A stretch of 64,000 nucleotides of DNA from Spirosoma telluris (GCA_003259005.1 QLII01000001.1:5509001-5573000), one strand, 5' to 3'. Shown: positions 17,738-28,057, counted from the first letter of the stretch. Notes: generated by a model from the letters alone, not told the origin. Translations and numbers: made by a program.

Positions 17738-18713
17738 TCTTATACATAACCGTATCTACCGCCTGAAGCGTACGCTTCACGTTTGGCAGGATGGCTTCAA
17801 TCAATGTAGGTGCATAAGGCAAGGGTAAATCCATGCTATTAACCCGTACAACAGGTGCATCTAAGTAATCGAAGGCGTTGCGTTGGATGTTGTAGGTCAA
17901 CTCCGACGAAATAGCCGCCAAGGGCCAGGCTTCTTCTACAATCACACATCGATTGGTTTTCTTCACCGAGCTGATGATCGTTGCGTAATCAATCGGGCGA
18001 ACCGAACGAAGGTCAATTACCTCTGCCGAAATACCGTTTTTTGCTAATTCATCAGCAGCAGCAAGGGCTACTTTCATGATTTTGCCAAAGGATACAATGG
18101 TTACGTCGTTACCTTCACGAACTACTTTGGCCTGACCAATTGGAATCAGGTATTCTTCTTCAGGAACCTGCCCCTTGTCGCCATACATCAACTCCGACTC
18201 CATGAAAATAACAGGGTCGTTGTCGCGGATGCACGATTTGAGGAGACCTTTAGCATCGTAAGGATTGGAGGGAACAACCACTTTCAAGCCCGAGGTATTG
18301 GCGAACCAGTTCTCGAAGTTTTGTGAGTGTTGCGAAGACAGCATACCGGCATTACCTGTTGGTCCCCGGAAAACAATCGGACAGGAGTATTGCCCACCCG
18401 ACATCGACATAACTTTTGCGGCTGAGTTAATGACCTGATCAATCGCCACAAGCGAAAAGTTAAAGGTCATGAATTCGATGATTGGTCGCAGGCCATTAAT
18501 GGCTGAACCAACGCCAATACCAGCAAAGCCAAGTTCGGCAATGGGGGTATCAATCACGCGCTCGGGACCGAATTCGTCCAGCATACCCTGGCTAACTTTA
18601 TACGCACCATTGTATTCGGCGACCTCTTCGCCCATCAGATAGACCAGTGGGTCCCGGCGCATTTCTTCCGTCATGGCCTCCCGCAGGGCTTCGCGGAACT
18701 GTATTTCTCTCAT
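17733..18713 (-). CDS. pdhB: Pyruvate dehydrogenase E1 component, beta subunit
   Basis: 326 residues, the standard length for the E1 beta chain of 2-oxo-acid dehydrogenase complexes. Motifs include FREALREAM, MGEEVAEYNGAYKVSQG, the thiamine-pyrophosphate region around IDTPIAELGFAGIGVGSA, FRGPTGNAGMLSSQHSQ and the C-terminal VVRVNSMDLPLPYAP. With E1 alpha (not in the window) it decarboxylates pyruvate and feeds lipoyl-E2 to make acetyl-CoA. The MREIQFREALREAM start is the conserved one. The gene is separate from E1 alpha, as often in Bacteroidota. Confidence 0.93.
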   Translation of the reverse strand: MREIQFREALREAMTEEMRRDPLVYLMGEEVAEYNGAYKVSQGMLDEFGPERVIDTPIAELGFAGIGVGSAINGLRPIIEFMTFNFSLVAIDQVINSAAKVMSMSGGQYSCPIVFRGPTGNAGMLSSQHSQNFENWFANTSGLKVVVPSNPYDAKGLLKSCIRDNDPVIFMESELMYGDKGQVPEEEYLIPIGQAKVVREGNDVTIVSFGKIMKVALAAADELAKNGISAEVIDLRSVRPIDYATIISSVKKTNRCVIVEEAWPLAAISSELTYNIQRNAFDYLDAPVVRVNSMDLPLPYAPTLIEAILPNVKRTLQAVDTVMYKK

Positions 18714-18868
18714 GCTGAGTGTGTTGCTTTCGGTTAGTTACCTGCCTGACCGAAATCAGGCTAGATGGCTGAATAATTGATCAAAAGTAGGCAAAATGAC
18801 CTGATTCGTCAAATGAAGGTCAACAGCTTCTTTGAGGATGCTGTAAAAATTCATTAATCATATCGTTT

Positions 18869-21175
18869 CTAGCGCACCACCGCTAGTTTCCCGCGAAGCC
18901 CTTCTGAGCCGTCGGCCGTAACGACCACAACTAAATAAATACCTGTTTGTACCTGTCGACCCCGGTAATCTCGGAGGTTCCAGCTAGCCGTGCCGCCTTG
19001 TGATTTGGTTTCATAAACCAATTGCCCGCCAGCATCAAGGATTTTCACGGCCGCATTTTCGGTTAGGCCGTTAATGCCAACGGTGCCAGTGAAGTCGGGT
19101 CGAACCGGATTTGGGAAAATAGTTAGACTGGTCAGTAATTCCGCAGGTTCTGTAGCTGGCCCTTGATAGGATACGAGGCCGTTGAGGCTACCTGACGCTC
19201 CCGTTTCGATAAACACCTTGCCACTCGTGGGCTCAATCGCTACCGCCTGAACGATATTGTTCGGTAAGGGGCTATTCTCCGCCGTGAATGTATCTAAAAG
19301 CTGTGAGCCATCGGCAGCAACATGATAAATGCCTTTTTGGGTACCTATCCATTTGCGATTGCCTCCATCGACGGCAATGGCGGTAATGAGTTCATTGGCC
19401 AGTAATCGACGCCGGTTGAGTAGGGGAGGCTGGGCATCAATGGTTACGTCGAATGCCGCATAAGGACTATCGAATACGGTTGGTCCAAGGTCAGTACCTA
19501 CCCAGATTGACCCATTTCGATCCTTCACCAAGGCCCGAATGCTGTTAGAGAGTAACCCACCTTGTCCCGTTTGGGTTGTCAGAAAACGGCTGCGATTGGT
19601 TTGAGGATCAACCACTAACAAGCCTCCACCCAAGTCGGGCCGGAGCCAGAGAAACCCGTTGTCGTCAGGAATGATCTGGACAATATTGGTCTGACTCACA
19701 ATAGGAAAGGATTGAAATGAGCCATCGGCCCGACGGACGTGTAATGTGGCCTGTTGCGAAGAAACCGTTCGCCCGGTTGTTATCCAGAGATTTCCATCAA
19801 TATCCGTTGCCAGGCTGCTGATAAATGGGCTGATGGTAGCTGGTAACGTAACTGCTACTGGCGTTTGGCCTTCGATCTGGCTCCACAAACCTCCGCCAAA
19901 ACTACCCAGATAAAGCTGTTGGTCGGTTGGTGAGTAGGCTGCTGAATTAAAACCACGAGTTAGGCCTGTAGGTAGGCTACTGACCCATCGGTTGGCAGGT
20001 ATAGAGAACGACTCGGCAGGGGGCTGATTCGACGTGAGCAGAGTGGCATCCAACGGGCCTATGGGTAAGGCCACGAGTGTTTGTGGATAGGTGAACAGGC
20101 TGGCAAACTGGTCACGAGTTGGGCCTTCGGGAGCAATCCGCTGAAATTGACCTCCATTGCCATAAAGCAATCCACTTTTCGTATCAGCAACCCATATAGT
20201 ACTGCCATCGGCCAAAACCTCACGCGGATCAACTAAGAGCGATCCGGAAAATTGACCGGAGCCAGGCAGTGTAATGGCTTTGTTTGTTGCCAGTAGTATG
20301 CCGGTTGAAGCTGGAAATTGGCGAATGAGCGGATTGGCCAGGGATTGAGTTAAAGTCCATTTTCCACTCTGGCGTTCATATACGCCAACACCGTTAACGG
20401 TTGCCGATAAGCGACCCTGATTCGCAACGATAGATTCGAGTTGCAGACCAGGCTCTTGCACAGTTCGCCAGTTGGCCGGGTCTACAATGTTCACACTGGT
20501 CGCAAATCGTACGGCTCTTAACTTCAGTCCCGTGCCTGTTGAGACAAGTGGGCCTGTTAACGCATATAGGCTATCGTTAGTAGCAGTTGTTTGATAAATT
20601 GGCAGGGGCGATCCATCCGCTCGTTGGCTGAAATACGTGTCCCGAATCTCATTTTTGAGCAAGTCCAAAACGACCAGGCCGAAATCGGTGCTGAGGTAGG
20701 CATTGTTGCCAATCCGATTCAGGTGGTTGATTCCTCGCGACGCGGGTAGGCTTGAGGCCGAAACAATTGTGTTGACATTTGTAACGGTACCTGGCTCGCC
20801 TATATCGGTTAGCGTTAGGAAATCCAGGTTACCATTTCGATAGGCAATGAGTAATTTTTTCTGATCATCGAGATACAGCAGCCGACTAATCCCTACGTCG
20901 CTAAGGCCAGCGGTTTTACTGAGCGTGGTCGTTTCATGCGTGATTCTATCATAATAGAAAAAGCCATTCTGGGTAGCTGCATAGATTTTAGTACCAATTA
21001 CCGCCACAGACTGCCCTGACTGATAACTAACATGCGTTTGCCAGATACCAATCTGAGAGAGTGCTGATTGTTGAGTAACGAATGATAAATAAAAGAATAC
21101 TAACAAAAAGCAGGACTTAGAAGGTAATTTCTCAAGTCCTGCTTTTTTTATTAGTCGATAACGAGTACTATTCAT
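18869..21175 (-). CDS. porZ: PorZ-like type IX secretion system beta-propeller protein
   Basis: About 768 residues from ATG at 21175, close to the length of PorZ. A signal peptide ends near SALSQ, then two seven-bladed propellers begin IGIWQTHVSYQSGQSVAV and run to about 670 (blade words such as IYAATQNGFFYYD, LWITTGRTV, IWVGTDLGPTVFD, KWIGTQKGIYHV). A C-terminal type A sorting domain follows (LTIFPNPVRPDF ... QTGIYLVVV). PorZ sits on the outer surface and helps attach anionic LPS to secreted cargo. The start codon overlaps the thymidine kinase stop (ATGAATAG), implying translational coupling. A strong hairpin lies in the codons for residues 10-24. Confidence 0.8.
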   Translation of the reverse strand: MNSTRYRLIKKAGLEKLPSKSCFLLVFFYLSFVTQQSALSQIGIWQTHVSYQSGQSVAVIGTKIYAATQNGFFYYDRITHETTTLSKTAGLSDVGISRLLYLDDQKKLLIAYRNGNLDFLTLTDIGEPGTVTNVNTIVSASSLPASRGINHLNRIGNNAYLSTDFGLVVLDLLKNEIRDTYFSQRADGSPLPIYQTTATNDSLYALTGPLVSTGTGLKLRAVRFATSVNIVDPANWRTVQEPGLQLESIVANQGRLSATVNGVGVYERQSGKWTLTQSLANPLIRQFPASTGILLATNKAITLPGSGQFSGSLLVDPREVLADGSTIWVADTKSGLLYGNGGQFQRIAPEGPTRDQFASLFTYPQTLVALPIGPLDATLLTSNQPPAESFSIPANRWVSSLPTGLTRGFNSAAYSPTDQQLYLGSFGGGLWSQIEGQTPVAVTLPATISPFISSLATDIDGNLWITTGRTVSSQQATLHVRRADGSFQSFPIVSQTNIVQIIPDDNGFLWLRPDLGGGLLVVDPQTNRSRFLTTQTGQGGLLSNSIRALVKDRNGSIWVGTDLGPTVFDSPYAAFDVTIDAQPPLLNRRRLLANELITAIAVDGGNRKWIGTQKGIYHVAADGSQLLDTFTAENSPLPNNIVQAVAIEPTSGKVFIETGASGSLNGLVSYQGPATEPAELLTSLTIFPNPVRPDFTGTVGINGLTENAAVKILDAGGQLVYETKSQGGTASWNLRDYRGRQVQTGIYLVVVVTADGSEGLRGKLAVVR
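21105..21147 (-). terminator. Terminator-like hairpin inside the porZ 5' coding region, after tdk
   Basis: AAAAAGCAGGACTT at 21105-21118 pairs exactly with 21134-21147, with T-runs on both sides. Transcribed leftwards it follows the tdk stop codon by about 20 bp, as a terminator would. Yet it is within the coding sequence of porZ if ATG 21175 is used. It may act as an attenuator between the two genes. Confidence 0.65.
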
Positions 21176-21797
21176 GGTCAGTGACATTTTCATACGCCCA
21201 TTCTTTTCTGCCGGCTTCATCACCAAGGTTGTAGCAGCGTCGGCAGCGGGCTTCATAGCTGTCGGTTTCGCCTAATAATACGCGTTCCTGCGATGGTACA
21301 AGCCGATAGGAATACTGAGCAATGTCGCCACAAACCACGCAAATAGCATGAACTTTAGTAACATATTCAGCAACACTCATTAACTGAGGCATGCAGCCGA
21401 AAGGCTTTCCGGAGAAATCCATATCGAGGCCTGCGACAATGACTCGTTTACCCTGATTGGCCAGTTCATTGCAAACATTTGCAATATCCTGATCAAAAAA
21501 CTGTGCCTCATCAACACCAACTACGTCACAATCACCAGCTAGCATGAGAATCTGGCCCGCTGTTTGCACAGGTGTTGAATGAATAGCCATTTCGGAGTGA
21601 GAAACGATATTTTCATCGTGGTACCGAGTGTCTAAAGCAGGTTTAAAAATCTGGACATTCAGTTTGGCAATACGAGCCCGCGTGAGTCGGCGAATTAATT
21701 CTTCGGTTTTGCCAGAAAACATTGAGCCACAAATAACTTCAATCCAACCTGTTCGCAGGTGGGGCGGGTCGCGTCGTCGTGAGGGTTCAATAAACAT
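21168..21797 (-). CDS. tdk: Thymidine kinase (type II, tetrameric)
   Basis: 209 residues. ATP-binding loop GSMFSGKT at about 25-32, catalytic region VDEAQFFDQ, flexible lasso LDMDFSGKPFG, and a zinc site from CVVCG and CRRC. It phosphorylates thymidine to dTMP in the salvage pathway. The start MFIEPSRRRDPPHLRTG fits Bacteroidota homologues, which carry a short basic leader before WIEVICGSMFSGK. The last codons overlap the porZ start. Confidence 0.95.
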   Translation of the reverse strand: MFIEPSRRRDPPHLRTGWIEVICGSMFSGKTEELIRRLTRARIAKLNVQIFKPALDTRYHDENIVSHSEMAIHSTPVQTAGQILMLAGDCDVVGVDEAQFFDQDIANVCNELANQGKRVIVAGLDMDFSGKPFGCMPQLMSVAEYVTKVHAICVVCGDIAQYSYRLVPSQERVLLGETDSYEARCRRCYNLGDEAGRKEWAYENVTDHE

Positions 21798-22004
21798 CTG
21801 GTAAGAGCAATAAAATTGAGCAGATTAGTTAATAAGATACAACCTACCGTGAACAACAGGAACGAATATTGTTATATCTATCCACATGGTTTACCCATAG
21901 TAGGACTAAATCATAGAGTGCGTCCCGCTGCATTTGATTTCTTCATTGACAACAGTCGGTTTGTAGCCGAAAGTTATATATTTACAAAACAAAGGCTTTT
22001 CCTA

Positions 22005-23261
22005 ATGTCGAACAAGTTTAACGCCAACGCCCTTACTGAATATAGCAAATCCTACGCCCGTCGGATTGCCTCTGATTTCTATCAGCAGCATGCGACTATG
22101 AATGGTCGGCAGATTCTTTCGCTTACCCCAATTAGTCAAATTAATTTGTTTATTATCAGTAGTTTGTCGGATAAATGGCAGGCAGATGCCGCAAAGTTTC
22201 GGAGTCCTTATTTTGACTTTACCAATAATGAGGTACAAGAGGCATTGCAGAATTTCATGAACGTTGTGTCGCAATATATTTCGGTTCGACGCGAGCACTT
22301 AGAGCCCCTGCTGGCCGATGCTACTCGCCGGGCCATCATCATGATTTTCGATCCCCGTGCCTATTTCGATGACGTCCTGCGTAGTCAGCCTGATTTTACG
22401 GTGACAGATGCCGCCATGAAGCAAATTACGCGTTACACAAAGATCAACCAGTTTATTCCTGCCTATATTACGCAGCGTATGAATGGGAAATCGTTTATTT
22501 ATGTCAATCAGGCCTTAATTTACCTAGATGAAGCATTGACTCAGAAAGGGCATGAAATTGAGCAGTATGATAAGTTTGTTGCCCAATTTTCGGAGAAATT
22601 GCCAATGGATGTATCAGCTTTACTACGTAGCCATGTGCCTGATAGCATTCCGCCTGCTCCATTGCGATCATTTTTCGATACGGCTATTGAATCGGCAGTT
22701 CCACCAGCACCCTTGGTTGCGATAGAATCGCTGGCTGAAACCGCTAGTCCGGCTATACCGCCTAAACCTGATCCAACACGGGCTCCTGAAGCAGTAGACG
22801 CGTCAAGTTCAAACGGCGTTAAGTTTATTAACGATTCGCCTGCTGTGCCAGAACCCGTGGCTCCTATTAGTCAGCCATCACCTTTACAGACAGGTGCCAT
22901 CACAACGCCTACTGATACCAAACCACCCATAGTCGCTACGGAACTGCCCCCGTCGCTAAACGATACCTTGCGGGAAACAACGGCTGCGGAGCCATCTACA
23001 GTGGCGGAGACATTCCACCGTGCGCCTATTGAGAGTGTGGCCCGGAGTATTTCATTGAATCAAAAGTTCAGGTTTATCAATCAACTTTTCAATGGTAATT
23101 CAAGTGCTTACAACCAGGCTGTTGAAGAAATTGATACGCTGAACAACTACGGGCAGGCCCTTGATCTGATATCGTATCGCTATGCATCTCAGTATCTGTG
23201 GGATATGAGCAGTGATGAGGTCAGTGAATTAGTTGAAATTTTAAAAAGACGCTTCTCTTAA
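22005..23261 (+). CDS. Conserved Bacteroidota protein with helical N-domain, proline-rich linker and short C-terminal domain
   Basis: About 418 residues from ATG at 22005 (MSNKFNANALTEYSKSYARRIASDFY); a longer frame reaches 21816 but its leader looks non-coding. Residues 1-205 are helical and well formed. About 205-350 is a low-complexity Pro/Ala/Thr linker (IPPAPLRS, PPAPL, AIPPKPDP, PEPVAPISQP). The last 65 residues (LNQKFRFINQLFNGNSSAYNQAVEEIDTL ... VLEI-like LVEILKRRF) match a small C-terminal domain repeated in several Bacteroidota proteins. No signal peptide is seen. It is divergent from tdk across about 200 bp. The function is unknown to me. Confidence 0.65.
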   Translation: MSNKFNANALTEYSKSYARRIASDFYQQHATMNGRQILSLTPISQINLFIISSLSDKWQADAAKFRSPYFDFTNNEVQEALQNFMNVVSQYISVRREHLEPLLADATRRAIIMIFDPRAYFDDVLRSQPDFTVTDAAMKQITRYTKINQFIPAYITQRMNGKSFIYVNQALIYLDEALTQKGHEIEQYDKFVAQFSEKLPMDVSALLRSHVPDSIPPAPLRSFFDTAIESAVPPAPLVAIESLAETASPAIPPKPDPTRAPEAVDASSSNGVKFINDSPAVPEPVAPISQPSPLQTGAITTPTDTKPPIVATELPPSLNDTLRETTAAEPSTVAETFHRAPIESVARSISLNQKFRFINQLFNGNSSAYNQAVEEIDTLNNYGQALDLISYRYASQYLWDMSSDEVSELVEILKRRFS

Positions 23262-23409
23262 TACAGACCCCTTTGGTCTATGTATCTTTTTTGTTGCTGA
23301 TAGTATCTTTCAGGTTTTATTCTCGTCTTACTTATCACCAACCGTTTCTGGTGATCGAGTCCCGAAATAGCTGGCCGGAATTAGCTATCGTATTTGAACA
23401 AAAAGGATT

Positions 23410-25504
23410 TTGCGAACTATTTATCTGCTCATAGTGGTCGGATTAGTGACCATTAGTCCTGCTTTTTCTCAGCAGCGTATGCCCTCCGGCCAACGAATAG
23501 ATCGGCCGGAGGATATTAGCCGGTATTTGCAGGATTTATTTCCAGTACAGACCGAGGGTATTGATTATCAGTCTGTTTATGATGCACTGACGCAACTTTA
23601 TGCTAATCCGCTCGATCTGAATGGGGCGAGTCGTGAAGAATTAGAAACTACCTACCTACTGTCCGAACGCCAGCTAAATAGCCTGGCAGCGTATCGTGCT
23701 GAATTTGGCGATCTGTTGTCTATTTACGAACTACAGGCCGTACCCGACTTCGATTTGCCAACGATTCGGCGTCTCCTTCCGTTTGTTACAGTAGCAGGAA
23801 CACCTGGCTTGTTTGGGGCATTGCCCACCCCTACGGATAACTACCTTATTGTACGTTATGAGCAAGTTCTGGAACAGCAAAAAGGCTTCTCAGAGGCTAC
23901 CCCGATAAAAAGGGCAATCTTCCTGCACGGTATTTAGGTAATTCCGGTCAATGGTATGCCCGCTACCGATACAGCCGTCCCAGGGCATTTAGTATTGGTC
24001 TAACGATGGAAAAAGACCCAGGCGAACAAATCAACTGGGAACCTTCGGCACGCCATTACGGGATGGATTACGTTTCGTTTCATGCGCAAGTGCAGAATCG
24101 GGGTCGTTGGCGGACTATTTTACTAGGTGATTATCAACTACAGGTAGGGCAGGGGCTAGTGCTGTCGGCAGGGTTTGTGCTAGGCAAAAGCGCTGAAACG
24201 GTTCAAACGGTTCGTCGGCCAACGCTGGGCGCACGGCCTTATACCTCACTTACTGAATATGGCTACTTCAGGGGCGGAACGGCCACCTACGCGTTGTCTC
24301 GAAGCCTGGATTTAACCTTGCTCGCTGCTCGAAACCGAAGGGATGCACATACGTCAGCCGATAGCTCAGAGTCAGGTATGATGGCTACCTCCCTGCAAAC
24401 GTCTGGCCTTCACCGGACGCAATCGGAGATTGACGATCAGGGTAGTTTACTGGAGACCAACCTGGGCGCTCATTTGCTGTATCACAACCGCCGTCAAGTT
24501 CAACTCGGACTAACCTTTCTGCGAACGTCTTTTGATAAATTTTTCCAGAAGCGGGATTTGCCTTATAACCAGTACGAATTTACCGGGCGGCAAAATCTCG
24601 TTGTCGGCGTACATGGAGGCTATATTTGGCGAAACTGGAACCTGTTTGCTGAGGTTGCGCGGAGCAGTGGCTCCGTAACAAATTCAGGGGTATGGGTGCT
24701 GTAGGTGGGACATTGGCCAGCCTGACGAAAAAAATTGATTTGGCTATCGTTTTGCGCCATTACGATCGCAACTTTCATAGTTTTTATAGCAATGGCTTCA
24801 GCGAAGGAACCCGAACGATCAATGAGTCTGGTGCATACCTGGGCTTGAAGTATACGGTTTATCGAAAGCTAACTGTAGGTGGTTTTGTTGACTATTTTAA
24901 CTTTCCGTGGTTGAAATATTTGGTCGATAAACCCTCCGATGGGTTCGACTATCTACTCCAGACACGCTATACGCCTAATCGTCAAACCGCGTTCTATGCG
25001 GTCTATCACGAAGAACACAAGCAGAAAAATCTGACAGTCGGGAAGGCTAAAGAGGTTGTGGGTACCACACGCCGGAGTTATGCACTGAATGCCGACTATA
25101 AATTGATGCGTGGCCTGTCGTTACGGTCACGGATACAGTGGGGCGAATTTACATATTCGGGCCAATCAGCTTCTCGTGGATTCGTATTGGTACAAGATGC
25201 TACATTAGATTACCGGCGGCTGAGTATCAGTGGACGAGTGGCCCTATTCGGTACGGACGATTACGATAGTCGGCAGTATGTGTATGAACGCGATGTGCTG
25301 TATGCATTCTCATTTCCAGCATACTTCAATCGGGGCGTCCGTCATTATTTGCTGGTACAGTATACAGTAGGTCGTCATCTGGATGTCTGGCTACGCTGGG
25401 CCAGAACAGATCTGACTAATCAGGATACCGTTGGCTCTGACCTCGACCAAATTAGTGCCCCTCATAAAACGGAAGTGAAAATACAGGCGCGTTGGCGCTT
25501 TTAG
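23410..25504 (+). pseudogene. Helix-hairpin-helix domain outer-membrane-like protein, two apparent frameshifts
   Basis: Starts at TTG 23410 with a signal peptide (ending SPAFSQ). It has helix-hairpin-helix motifs at about 60-125 (NPLDLNGASREELETTYLLSERQLNSLAAYRAEFGDL) and then a long beta-rich C-terminal part like an outer-membrane barrel, ending in WRF. This family of 'helix-hairpin-helix proteins' with N-terminal HhH and C-terminal barrel is common in Bacteroidota; its role is unclear. The frame breaks at about 23900-23912 (one base short, in CCCCG or AAAAA) and at GGGG 24687-24690 (one G short: SVTNSGGMGAVGGT restored). Together the pieces give about 700 residues, and I judge the gene intact in nature. 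Confidence 0.75.
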
Positions 25505-25540
25505 CTCTAATTACAATTTTCGATTAGCCAGGCAGCATTC

Positions 25541-26287
25541 TCACTTCTCCATCTCCCGAATCAGTTTATTCGCATTGATGAACTCGTTTAGCTCATTTAC
25601 ATCTGAGTGGATTAGCGTATCGCTATTGCCCTCCCAAAGCTTTTTGCCCTGATAGAGAAACATGATTTTCTCGCCAATCTCCATCATGGAATTCATATCG
25701 TGCGTAATAACGACCGTTGTGATCTTGAACTCATTAGTGATTTCGGAGATAAGCTGATCAATTTTGATCGATGTTAGTGGGTCAAGGCCGGAGTTGGGTT
25801 CATCGCAGAATAAGTACTTAGGATTCAGAACAATCGCACGGGCAATACCAACGCGTTTTTTCATCCCACCACTGATTTCAGATGGCATTCGGTCAGCGGC
25901 CGCTTCTAACCCAACCCGACGCAGACATTCCCGTGCCCGGTCTAGTTTTTCGTTTTCGGGCTGTTCGGTAAGCATATCGAGTGGAAACCGAACATTTTCC
26001 AGAACGCTCTTTGAGTCAAACAACGCCGATCCCTGAAACAAGACCCCCATCTCCCTCCGAATGGCTTTCTGTTCCTCAAGATTACTGGTAAGGAAGTTTC
26101 GTCCATCGTAAAGTACTTCACCTGAATCGGGCTTGATCAAGCCAATCATGCACTTGAGCAATACACTTTTACCCGTACCACTCCCGCCAATAATCAGGCT
26201 TGTATCACCCGGTTTAAATGATCCATTAATGCTCGTCAGAATCTGTCGATCACCGAAGGTCTTGGATATATTTTTAATGTCAATCAT
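25541..26287 (-). CDS. mlaF: ABC transporter ATP-binding protein, MlaF type
   Basis: About 248 residues from ATG 26287 (MIDIKNISKTFGDRQIL); the upstream in-frame part is translated from a palindrome and is not coding. Walker A GGSGTGKS, signature SGGMKKRVGIARA, Walker B LFCDEPNSGLD and the H-loop VITHDMNS are present. The SGGMKKR variant and the MlaE partner 89 bp upstream identify an Mla-type lipid transporter, which moves phospholipids between inner and outer membrane. The MlaD substrate-binding gene is not in the window. Confidence 0.9.
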   Translation of the reverse strand: MIDIKNISKTFGDRQILTSINGSFKPGDTSLIIGGSGTGKSVLLKCMIGLIKPDSGEVLYDGRNFLTSNLEEQKAIRREMGVLFQGSALFDSKSVLENVRFPLDMLTEQPENEKLDRARECLRRVGLEAAADRMPSEISGGMKKRVGIARAIVLNPKYLFCDEPNSGLDPLTSIKIDQLISEITNEFKITTVVITHDMNSMMEIGEKIMFLYQGKKLWEGNSDTLIHSDVNELNEFINANKLIREMEK

Positions 26288-26289
26288 TA

Positions 26290-26373
26290 GCCAATGATTG
26301 AATGATTGAATGGTGAATGAGTGAATTGATGGTAAATGCATTTATTCACTCATTTATTCATTCACTCATTCAA
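26290..26373. repeat. Imperfect palindrome between mlaE and mlaF
   Basis: Built of GAATGATTGAATGATT-like words on one side and ATTCACTCATTTATTCATTC-like words on the other. It fills nearly the whole gap between the two genes, so it may modulate the relative expression of permease and ATPase. Confidence 0.5.
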
Positions 26374-26375
26374 AA

Positions 26376-27107
26376 TTAAGTTAACAGCATCTGTGTCAGA
26401 ATAAAGTCGGCGGCTACGATGGCAATACAACTGTTAGTGACTGCTGCCGTAGAAGCCGCCCCCACTTCCAGGGCACCACCGCTTACTCGATAGCCCTGAT
26501 AAGCTGAAATGGTTGAGACCAGAAAGGCAAATACAACGGTTTTGATGAGCGCGAACGTAACCCCAAATGGCTTATACTCGAAACGAAGCCCCGATATGTA
26601 ATCTTCAGCCGAAATAACACCCGCCAGTGTTCCAGCGATATAGCCACCCAAAATGGCGAGAAAACCAGCCATGATAACCAGGAGCGGAAACATCAACACA
26701 GAAGCTATCACTTTAGGTAAAACCAGATACGAACTAGAATTAATACCCATTACTTCCAGCGCATCAACTTGTTCCGTAATACGCATCGTGCCTATTTCAC
26801 TCGCAATGTTTGAGCCTACCTTACCTGCCAGCACGATGCAGGATAGCGTGGGAGCTAACTCCAGAATAGAGCTATCACGCACGATAAGGGCAATGATATT
26901 TTTGGGGACAAATGGATTCGTAAGGTTGTACGCCGTTTGAACACAAGTGACAGCCCCAATAAAGGTGTTCACCAGCGCAACAATGAAAATAGAACCGACA
27001 CCAATGGAGGTGCATTCATTCAGAATAAGACTTAGATAAACACGGACTTTCTCCCGATTGCGGAAGAGGGTGCCTAGAAAAATAAAGTAACTGCCTAATC
27101 GTGACAT
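26376..27107 (-). CDS. mlaE: ABC transporter permease, MlaE type
   Basis: 243 residues with five or so transmembrane helices and the MlaE/YrbE family core: FIVALVNTFIGAVTCVQTAY, LAPTLSCIVLAGKVGSNIASEIGTMRITEQVDALEVMGIN (about 81-120) and PLLVIMAGFLAILGG. It forms the inner-membrane channel of the phospholipid transport system with MlaF. It is the upstream gene of the pair, with start codon ATG at 27107 and a non-coding stretch of about 150 bp before the divergent SDR gene. Confidence 0.92.
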   Translation of the reverse strand: MSRLGSYFIFLGTLFRNREKVRVYLSLILNECTSIGVGSIFIVALVNTFIGAVTCVQTAYNLTNPFVPKNIIALIVRDSSILELAPTLSCIVLAGKVGSNIASEIGTMRITEQVDALEVMGINSSSYLVLPKVIASVLMFPLLVIMAGFLAILGGYIAGTLAGVISAEDYISGLRFEYKPFGVTFALIKTVVFAFLVSTISAYQGYRVSGGALEVGAASTAAVTNSCIAIVAADFILTQMLLT

Positions 27108-27259
27108 AAAGCGAGTAGCGAAACAAACCGACTTTGCCCGGGTCAGGTCGGTATTATATACCCGGAAGAACCCTCATAAAGATAGAATGGTTTCTACGTA
27201 ACTTGCGAAACCTTACAGGTCTTCGAGAGCTATACGATTTGAAGTATACTATTTAGTAC

Positions 27260-27949
27260 ATGAACCCACTAATTATTGTAACTGGCGGTACAAAAGGCAT
27301 TGGGCGCGCCATTGCCGACCGATTTGTCGCCGAAGGATTCGATGCCGTCGTATGCGCCCGATCAGTTGAGGGTATACAAGTGTCGGATGGAACGGCACCA
27401 GGTCTGCTACCTGTTGGTGCTGACCTGTCTACCCGAGAGGGGGTTAACAGCTTACTTGATTATATTAAGTCACTCAATCGTCCTGTTGATGTGCTGGTTA
27501 ATAATACGGGGGTGTTTCAGCCGGGACAGATTCATAATGAAGCCGAAGGAACCTTTGAGCAACTGATGAATACTAACGTGGCCAGTGCCTACCACATAAC
27601 CCGTGGCTTAGTTAGCGACATGATTTCCCGGAGGCAGGGCCATATTTTTATGATGTGCTCTACCGCCAGCATTACTCCCTATACGAATGGTGGTTCCTAC
27701 TGCATCTCTAAATTCGCTTTGCTGGGCATGAGTCGCGTATTACGGGAGGAACTAAAGCCACATGGGGTGAAAGTGACCGCTATTCTTCCGGGTGCAACCC
27801 TCACGGCCAGCTGGGAAGGTACCGACTTACCCGAAGAGCGGTTTATGAAACCCGACGATGTCGCTAACAGTGCCTGGGCCGCCTATTCCCTCTCAAAAAG
27901 TGCCGTTGTTGAAGAGATTCTAATCCGCCCCCAGCTCGGTGATATTTAG
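27260..27949 (+). CDS. Short-chain dehydrogenase/reductase (SDR family)
   Basis: 229 residues. NAD(P)-binding motif TGGTKGIG at 8-15, NNTG at about 82-85, and catalytic Ser (CSTAS) with Tyr-x3-Lys (YCISK) at about 150. It is a classical SDR with substrate unknown; it resembles sepiapterin reductase/3-oxoacyl reductase-like proteins. It reads away from mlaE and is followed about 110 bp later by the ROK kinase. Confidence 0.88.
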   Translation: MNPLIIVTGGTKGIGRAIADRFVAEGFDAVVCARSVEGIQVSDGTAPGLLPVGADLSTREGVNSLLDYIKSLNRPVDVLVNNTGVFQPGQIHNEAEGTFEQLMNTNVASAYHITRGLVSDMISRRQGHIFMMCSTASITPYTNGGSYCISKFALLGMSRVLREELKPHGVKVTAILPGATLTASWEGTDLPEERFMKPDDVANSAWAAYSLSKSAVVEEILIRPQLGDI

Positions 27950-28057
27950 CGTTAGCTATAAACGGCAGGGGGGTAAGGACTTTTTCGTATCTTGCGCGCT
28001 GCTTCATCGTTCCTGAGCTCTGAAAATTGTTCACTGTTAAACTGATTATTGCTACGA

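Noticed and set aside
18714..18868. Possible RNA gene between pdhB and porZ
   Set aside because: No cloverleaf, no known riboswitch core and no strong hairpin seen in this gap.
21176..21256. N-terminal extension of the PorZ-like protein
   Set aside because: Out-of-frame reading of the thymidine kinase C-terminus.
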